Shown in pieces: positions 28,112 to 33,257 of a stretch of 33,257 nucleotides of DNA. The DNA is from Alphaproteobacteria bacterium (GTDB lineage: Bacteria > Pseudomonadota > Alphaproteobacteria > Rhizobiales > Beijerinckiaceae). The stretch lies in assembly GCA_021325385.1 (NCBI GenBank), contig JAJPHH010000178.1, forward strand, positions 1 to 33,257. Reading direction: 5' to 3'. Position 1 is the stretch's first letter. Every line of letters starts with the position of its first letter. The notes beneath the pieces are model-generated. The model saw only the letters and a list, made by a program, of their open reading frames with translations. It had not been told where the DNA came from and made no database searches. The translations under genes and the position numbers were made by a program.

Positions 28112-28747
28112 TCAGGGTTGCCGCTCCGCGGCGATGCGCAAGCCGAGTCCGATCAGTAGCGCGCCCGTGATCCCTTCGAACGCGCGGCGAATTTCTGGGC
28201 GGCGCAGAATATCGCCCGCTCTGGCGACGATTGCGGCGTAAGTCCCGAGCCAGACGAAAGTCATCGTGGCGAAAATGGCCCCGAGCAGCATGAAATGGCC
28301 GAACGTCGCGCCGGACGGCGCGAATTGCGGCAGCAGGCTGGCGAAAAACACCGCCATTTTCGGGTTGCCGAGATCGCTGATCACGCCTTGCCGAAACGCC
28401 GCCTGCGGCGCGAGCCGCTTCGTCGCGGGAACGGCCGGCGCCGCGTCGCGCGCATCGCACGACGGCCGGAACGCCTGCCGCAAGGCGCCGACGCCGAGCA
28501 GGATCAGGTAGGCCGCGCCGGCATATTTGACGGCGAGAAACAAAGGCGCCGACGCGACCAGCAGCGCGACGACGCCGACGCTGGTCGCCAGGGCCCAGAG
28601 CGTCTGGCCGACGGCGATCCCGAACGCCGTCGCTACGCCGCCATTCCGTCCGCCGAGCAGCGCATTGCGGACGGTCATGGCCGTGTCCGGCCCAGGCGTG
28701 ACGATGACGATCAGCGACACGCAGAGGAAGGCGAGGAAGGAGGTCAT
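28112..28747 (-). CDS. RhtB/LysE family amino-acid exporter
   Basis: Inner-membrane exporter of 211 residues with about six helices. The signature IVTPGPDTAMTVRNALLGGRNGGVATAFGIAVG (the PGP motif and following G-rich stretch) and the second motif RQGVISDLGNPKMAVFFASLLPQF (the LSNPK-type motif) are both intact, better conserved than in the other LysE-family gene of this window. ATG 28747 has GGAG 10 bases upstream. Substrates of the family are homoserine, threonine and other amino acids; this one is not assignable. It ends 71 bases before the cytochrome gene on the same strand. Confidence 0.9.
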   Translation of the reverse strand: MTSFLAFLCVSLIVIVTPGPDTAMTVRNALLGGRNGGVATAFGIAVGQTLWALATSVGVVALLVASAPLFLAVKYAGAAYLILLGVGALRQAFRPSCDARDAAPAVPATKRLAPQAAFRQGVISDLGNPKMAVFFASLLPQFAPSGATFGHFMLLGAIFATMTFVWLGTYAAIVARAGDILRRPEIRRAFEGITGALLIGLGLRIAAERQP

Positions 28748-28933
28748 GACGGTCTTTCTCCAGTCGCGGGCGCGACGTCGCGCAACAATTCGAGCGGCGC
28801 GCGGGCGCGATGCGCGCTCCGTCAAGTTCGATGCGCCCGATCGTCAAGGACCGCCGCCGCGACAGGGCGGGCCGCGTTGGACCGGGTCGTGAAACTTGCT
28901 TACAGAGCTTAAGCCCGAACTCGGCCTGGCTCC

Positions 28934-30112
28934 ATGCTTGTCACGCTCGCCGTCGCCAATTACCGCTCGTTGCGCGATCTCGTCGTTCCGCTCGGCCGGC
29001 TCAACGTCGTCACCGGGCCGAATGGCAGCGGCAAATCGAGCCTCTACCGGGCCTTACGCTTGCTCGCCGAGACGGCGAAGGGCGGGCTCATCGCCTCGCT
29101 GGCGCGCGAAGGCGGCTTGCCCTCGACGCTCTGGGCAGGACCGGAGAAGATCACGCGGCAGATGAAGAGCGGCGCCCAGCGCGTCGAGGGCGGTCCGCGC
29201 AAGGACGCCGTTCATCTGCGGCTCGGTTTTTCGTCCGATGATTTCGGTTACGGCATCGATCTCGGCATGCCGAATTCGGACCCTTTGGCGAAAGGCGGGA
29301 CGGCCTTTATTCTCGATCCCGAAATCAAACGCGAATGCATCTGGTCCGGCCCAGTATTCCGCGAGGCGGCAAAACTCGTCGACCGCCGCGGCCCCGTCTT
29401 GCGCGCCAGCGGCGAGGACGGCGTCTGGCGAGAGGTCCCGCAGCCGCTCTCCAGCTTCGAAAGCATGATGACGGAATACGCCGATCCGCGCGCCGCGCCG
29501 GAAATGATCGCGGTGCGCGAGCGCATCCGCTCGTGGCGTTTCTATGATCATTTCCGAACAGACGCGGATGCGCCAGCGCGTCAGCCGCAGATCGGCACCC
29601 ACACGCCGATCCTGAGCGAGAGCGGCGCCGATCTTGCCGCGGCGTTGCAGACGATCCGAGAAATCGGCGACGCCGAAGGCCTGGATCGCGCCGTGCGCGA
29701 CGCCTTTCCCGGCGCCAAGGTCGAAATTCGGCAAGGCGACGGACGGTTCGAGACGACATTGCGTCAGCCGGGCCTGTTGAGGCCGCTCGCCGCGTCGGAA
29801 TTGTCGGACGGCACGCTGCGCTACCTCCTGCTGATCGCAGCGCTGCTGACGCCGCGTCCCCCGTCCTTGTTCGTACTCAACGAACCGGAAACGAGCCTGC
29901 ATCCCGATCTCCTGCCGGCGCTCGCCCGCCTCATCGCCGCCGCGGCGAAGCGTTCGCAGGCCATCGTGGTCACGCATAACGAAACGTTGATCTCGGGCCT
30001 AAGCGGCGACGAGAACGCGCGCGCCATCGCTTTCGAGAAGGAGCTCGGCGAGACGAGGATTGCAGGGATGGGGCTGCTCGACCGGCCGCGCTGGGACTGG
30101 CCGGGACGATAG
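28934..30112 (+). CDS. AAA family ATPase (AAA_21 / COG4637-like)
   Basis: Predicted cytoplasmic ATPase of 392 residues related to SMC/RecF/OLD-type proteins. It starts MLVTLAVANYRSLRDL, the usual first strand. Walker A is GPNGSGKS at 28-35, the ABC-like signature is ELSDGTLRYL and Walker B is LFVLNEPETSLHPD starting at 312; Asn316 replaces the usual Asp before Glu317. The sensor region IVVTHNETLI follows. There is no coiled coil of SMC length and no TOPRIM nuclease domain as in OLD proteins. No partner gene is adjacent, so a toxin-antitoxin or defence role has no contextual support. The biological function is unknown. Confidence 0.85.
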   Translation: MLVTLAVANYRSLRDLVVPLGRLNVVTGPNGSGKSSLYRALRLLAETAKGGLIASLAREGGLPSTLWAGPEKITRQMKSGAQRVEGGPRKDAVHLRLGFSSDDFGYGIDLGMPNSDPLAKGGTAFILDPEIKRECIWSGPVFREAAKLVDRRGPVLRASGEDGVWREVPQPLSSFESMMTEYADPRAAPEMIAVRERIRSWRFYDHFRTDADAPARQPQIGTHTPILSESGADLAAALQTIREIGDAEGLDRAVRDAFPGAKVEIRQGDGRFETTLRQPGLLRPLAASELSDGTLRYLLLIAALLTPRPPSLFVLNEPETSLHPDLLPALARLIAAAAKRSQAIVVTHNETLISGLSGDENARAIAFEKELGETRIAGMGLLDRPRWDWPGR

Positions 30113-30284
30113 GCGCAAAAACGCGCTGCGCGCTAAGGCGACGCTTGAATAACGGATAAAATTAAGGGCTTGTTGCGGCGGGCTGAAGAACGAAGCAAAA
30201 GGACGGGTTCGCCATCGGACGCGTTCGGCCGGGGCGGCCCTTTTAACGACTGATAGATCATCTTCGAGTATCGAATGGTAGAAG

Positions 30285-31085
30285 ATGCGGCGCCTCATCC
30301 CTCTCATCCCTCTCGTCGCGACCGTGCTCGTGATCGAGTTCGTACGGTTCCTTTTCGCCGGCGCTATGCGGCCCGCGAGCTACGCGCCTGGCGGACCGCT
30401 CCCGACGGCAGTCGTCACGGCGACCGATCCAGGGCTGGATGGTCAGCTCGGCAACTATGAACAGCTCTATGTTCGGGTCGCCTATCGGGCGACGCAGCCG
30501 ATCTATGTGAGCTTGGACGGCGTCTCGGGCCGGCTGGTCGCGAGTCGTGAAATGACGGGCGGCATGTATCGCGCCGAGCCAGGGTCCGGAGAAGCGACGC
30601 TGTGGATCGCGTTTCCGGAGGGCACGAGGCTCGACGCGCTGCGCGTCAGCATCCTCGATTTGCGCGAGAAGGCTATCTCCACGTCCGATCTACCGGCGCG
30701 GCTTCAATGGGTCCACGGTAGCGTGCGCAGCATGAGGGAGCGCCCGGAATGGGTCTTGCGCTACAGCGAGGCGCGGCAGCTTCCTGCGCCCGCCCAGCCG
30801 CCCAGCAACCTGGAGATCGTTGGCGGCGTAGGGCTCCTGTACGGCTTGCCGCTGCTGTACATTGCTCTGCAAGGATGGTTCGGCCTCGCCTGGCGCGGCG
30901 GCTGGCGCGGGGCTGCGCTCCTGCCTCTCTTGCTTTCCGTCCCAGCCTTCCTCTGGTCCGCCTACGCCATTGCGGATAATTCAAACCTCGGCTTCCTGCC
31001 CTTCGTCCTCATGGCGCCGCTTGGCGTTCTTTATCTATTGATCGCGGCCGCGGCCCGTTTTGTCGCCAGGCGTTGGGCGCCCTGA
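30285..31085 (+). CDS. Hypothetical membrane protein, unrecognised
   Basis: Not recognised. The 266 residues start with a membrane helix (about 5-27, IPLIPLVATVLVIEFVRFLFA). A soluble region of about 150 residues follows, with predicted beta character (YEQLYVRVAYRATQPIYVSLDG, TLWIAFPEGTRLDALRVSI). It ends with three hydrophobic helices at about 180-200, 208-230 and 235-258. The topology suggests an extracytoplasmic beta domain tethered at both ends. Codon use and the smooth open frame support a real gene, although the ribosome site before ATG 30285 is poor (GGTAGAAG). It lies alone, convergent with ggt 23 bases away. Confidence 0.68.
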   Translation: MRRLIPLIPLVATVLVIEFVRFLFAGAMRPASYAPGGPLPTAVVTATDPGLDGQLGNYEQLYVRVAYRATQPIYVSLDGVSGRLVASREMTGGMYRAEPGSGEATLWIAFPEGTRLDALRVSILDLREKAISTSDLPARLQWVHGSVRSMRERPEWVLRYSEARQLPAPAQPPSNLEIVGGVGLLYGLPLLYIALQGWFGLAWRGGWRGAALLPLLLSVPAFLWSAYAIADNSNLGFLPFVLMAPLGVLYLLIAAAARFVARRWAP

Positions 31086-31108
31086 GCGGGCGGCCGAGAT
31101 TGGCTGCA

Positions 31109-32878
31109 TCATTCCCCTGCGGCCAGTCCCGCCGGCCTGCGGTCGTCGCTTGCGCCGTAGACGAAGCCTTGGCGCATATTGCCGCCGAACGTCGAATCGT
31201 TGCCCGACGTCGCCGGGCCGCTCTTGGCAGGGCCGGGGACCGGCTCGGCGGCGACCTCGGCCGCGCCCCAAGGCGTCTGGGTCGTGATCTTGTACCCCAT
31301 CGCTTCAAGCAGCTTGGCGGTGTCGGGCGAGAGCGCGAAAGGCTCGACATAGACCTGGTCCGGCAGCCATTGGTGATGGATGCGCGGCGCGTCGACCGCC
31401 TCCTGCGGCTGCATGTCGTAGTCGATCATGTTGAGCGCCGTCTCGAGCACGATCGTGATGATGCGCGAGCCGCCGGGCGAGCCGAGCGCCAGCATGACGC
31501 GGCCATCCCTCGAGACGATGGTCGGCGCCATCGAAGAAAGCGGCCTTTTGCCCGGCGCGATCGTGTTCGCTTCGCCCTGTACGAGGCCGAAAAGATTTGG
31601 GACGCCCGGCTTGATGGTGAAGTCGTCCATCTCGTCGTTGAGGAAGAAGCCGGTTCCCGGCGCGATCACGCCCGCGCCGAAAATGCCGTTGATCGTATAC
31701 GTGACGGCGACGGCGTTCCCTTGGTCGTCGATGATCGAATAATGGGTGGTCTCGGTCTTCTCGTGCGGCGCGACGCCGGGGCCGATCTCTTTCGACGGCG
31801 TCGCCTTGCCCTTTTCGATGTGAGCGCGAATGTCGGCCGCGTAGTCCTTACTCAGCAGGCGGTCGAGCGGGTTCTTCACGAAAGCCGGATCGCCAAGGTA
31901 CGTGTTGCGGTCCATATAGGCGTGGCGCATCGCCTCGATCATGTCATGAACGGCCTCGGCCGAGTGGAAGCCGAGGCCGCGCAGGTCGTATCCTTCGAGG
32001 ATGTTGAGGATTTCGCACAGAGTCGCGCCGCCGGAGGAGGGCGGCGGCGAGGAAGCGAAGACATAGCCCCGGTACGTGCAAGTCAGGGGCGCGCTTTCCG
32101 TGATCGTATAATTCGCCAGGTCCGTCGCGGCGACGATCCCGCCATTGGCCTTCATCGCCGCCTCGATCTTCTCGGCCGTCGCGCCTTTATAAAAACCGTC
32201 GGCGCCCTGATCGGCGATCGCTTGCAGCGTCTCGGCGAGATCGGTCTGGATCAGCCGGTCGCCGGGCTCGAGCGGCGAGCCGTCGGAGCGGAAGAAAATT
32301 TTCGACGCGACCGGATCGAGCTTCAGGCGCGCGGCGCCGGCGTCGATAATGTCGGCGTCCGCGCGGGTCAGGACAAAGCCGTCGCGGGCCAGCTTGATCG
32401 CCGGCGCCATGACTTTAGCCCGAGGCCATGTTCCGTATTCGGTCAGCGCCGCATCCAGGGCGCGCACCGTCCCCGGCACGGCGACGGCGAGATAGCCGGT
32501 CAGGCTCAGGCCTGGAATGGGCTTGCCCTTGTCGTCGAGATACATGGTCCGGGTCGCCGCCGCCGGCGCCGTTTCGCGGAAATTGACGAAGACGTCGCGA
32601 TTGTCCTTGGCGAGATGGATCACCATGAAGCCGCCGCCGCCAATATTGCCGCAGCACGGATTGGTCACCGCCTGGGCGTAGCCGACCGCCACGGCCGCGT
32701 CGATCGCGTTGCCGCCTTGTTTGAGGATTTCCGCGCCGATCTCGGCCGCATGACGCTCGGACGCAACGACGATCCCGTGCGGCGCCTCCACCGCCGGCCG
32801 GGAAGCCGCCCTGGCCGTTACAGGCCAGAGCGCCGCCGCAACCGCCAGCGCGCAATACGCCCGTCTGGAGCCTTCCAT
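31109..32878 (-). CDS. ggt: Gamma-glutamyltransferase (glutathione hydrolase)
   Basis: Periplasmic N-terminal-nucleophile hydrolase that removes the gamma-glutamyl group from glutathione. The 589-residue precursor has a signal peptide (RRAYCALAVAAALWPVTARA) and large-subunit motifs GGNAIDAAVAV and NIGGGGFMVIH. The autocleavage and catalytic threonine is Thr377, first residue of TTHYSIIDDQGNAVAVTYT. The small subunit retains LNDEMDDF, KRPLSSMAPTIV, GSPGGSRIIT and HHQWLPD, very close to the E. coli enzyme. ATG 32878 with GAGAGAGG just upstream is chosen; the frame extends to 33001 without signal-like sequence. Divergent from glmS with 215 bases between them. Confidence 0.95.
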   Translation of the reverse strand: MEGSRRAYCALAVAAALWPVTARAASRPAVEAPHGIVVASERHAAEIGAEILKQGGNAIDAAVAVGYAQAVTNPCCGNIGGGGFMVIHLAKDNRDVFVNFRETAPAAATRTMYLDDKGKPIPGLSLTGYLAVAVPGTVRALDAALTEYGTWPRAKVMAPAIKLARDGFVLTRADADIIDAGAARLKLDPVASKIFFRSDGSPLEPGDRLIQTDLAETLQAIADQGADGFYKGATAEKIEAAMKANGGIVAATDLANYTITESAPLTCTYRGYVFASSPPPSSGGATLCEILNILEGYDLRGLGFHSAEAVHDMIEAMRHAYMDRNTYLGDPAFVKNPLDRLLSKDYAADIRAHIEKGKATPSKEIGPGVAPHEKTETTHYSIIDDQGNAVAVTYTINGIFGAGVIAPGTGFFLNDEMDDFTIKPGVPNLFGLVQGEANTIAPGKRPLSSMAPTIVSRDGRVMLALGSPGGSRIITIVLETALNMIDYDMQPQEAVDAPRIHHQWLPDQVYVEPFALSPDTAKLLEAMGYKITTQTPWGAAEVAAEPVPGPAKSGPATSGNDSTFGGNMRQGFVYGASDDRRPAGLAAGE

Positions 32879-33093
32879 ATGCCTCTCTCCCTCGCCTCGG
32901 GCGGCCTGGCGATCATGCCAAGGCGGCGATCGTTGCGCCAGCGAACCGAGAGGAGGGACCCGAGCGGGGATCAACGCGGTTTCAAGCTTTTGCTGTTTCA
33001 TAATCGGTCACCCAACGTGACTTGGCCTGGTTGGGGGCGCTGGTCTAGCTCTTGCTGCCCAGAATCACAGTTTGAAACGGGGACAAGGCGCTC

Positions 33094-33257
33094 ATGTGCG
33101 GCATTGTCGGGATTATCGGCGCGAAGCCTGTGGCCGGTCAGATTGTCGACGCGCTGAAGCGGCTTGAATATCGCGGCTACGACTCGGCCGGGGTGGCGAC
33201 GTTGGAAGGCGGCAGGCTGACCCGCCGCCGGGCCGAGGGCAAGCTGCGCAATCTCGA
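33094..33257 (+). CDS. glmS: Glutamine-fructose-6-phosphate aminotransferase, N-terminal fragment
   Basis: First 54 codons before the window ends. The translation [20 protein letters not shown], then [12 protein letters not shown], is the N-terminal glutaminase domain of GlmS, with the catalytic Cys2 exposed after Met removal. The enzyme makes glucosamine-6-phosphate for peptidoglycan and lipopolysaccharide. GGGG...AAGG lies 6-15 bases before the ATG. Truncated by the window edge, not by mutation. Confidence 0.95.
   Translation, partial: MCGIVGIIGAKPVAGQIVDALKRLEYRGYDSAGVATLEGGRLTRRRAEGKLRNL

Noticed and set aside
28934-31085. Two-gene defence system made of the AAA ATPase and the membrane protein
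   Set aside because: A 172-base gap separates the genes, neither has an effector domain I can recognise, and no other defence genes are nearby.
31073-33157. 694-codon plus-strand frame over ggt
   Set aside because: It spans the whole ggt gene antisense and continues into glmS; composition is that of a shadow frame, and ggt is unmistakable on the other strand.

Overview
The window reads as a GC-rich alphaproteobacterial chromosome, most likely Hyphomicrobiales (Rhizobiales). The family-level guess, Beijerinckiaceae or Methylocystaceae, is inference. Supporting genes are phosphatidylcholine synthase, PopZ followed by ValS, an ExoR-type periplasmic Sel1 protein, a class III (glutathione/formaldehyde) alcohol dehydrogenase, MocDEF-like genes and dispersed alphaproteobacterial palindromic repeats. 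I see no phage, IS element, CRISPR array or rRNA. Almost all of the sequence is intact coding DNA on both strands. The only gap over 300 bases without a gene is 11802-12185.

Layout. Positions 1-4195 hold a palindromic repeat, class III ADH, an FAD monooxygenase (UbiH/VisC type), phosphatidylcholine synthase, tRNA-Cys(GCA) and an isoaspartate-methyltransferase-like protein. Positions 4196-11801 hold a TolC outer-membrane channel behind a near-perfect palindrome, PopZ, valyl-tRNA synthetase, an ExoR homologue and a LysE-family exporter. Positions 11802-16099 hold RimO and a PAS-GAF-GGDEF-EAL protein whose GGDEF motif is degenerate (GANEF) while its EAL site looks intact.

Positions 16235-24045 are the most distinctive part. 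A minus-strand CUT2-type sugar/polyol ABC importer (binding protein, permease, single-domain ATPase) lies next to its LacI-family regulator. That regulator is divergent from a tight plus-strand operon: membrane di-iron oxygenase of the desaturase/MocD type, Rieske ferredoxin, ferredoxin reductase and a cupin. The three redox genes match the MocDEF scheme known from rhizopine catabolism, where an O-methyl group is removed oxidatively. My inference is a regulated uptake and oxidative-demethylation locus for an O-methylated polyol or sugar. Released formaldehyde could be handled by the class III ADH at the start of the window.

Positions 24197-27397 form a zinc-homeostasis locus: zur divergent from znuACB, with a clear Zur-box palindrome between them. 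The binding protein carries a Glu as third metal ligand and has no His-rich loop, while the ATPase has a His-rich C-terminal tail. Positions 27413-33257 hold a repeat hairpin, an orphan cytochrome c, a RhtB/LysE exporter, a lone AAA ATPase, an unrecognised membrane protein, gamma-glutamyltransferase and the first 164 bases of glmS.
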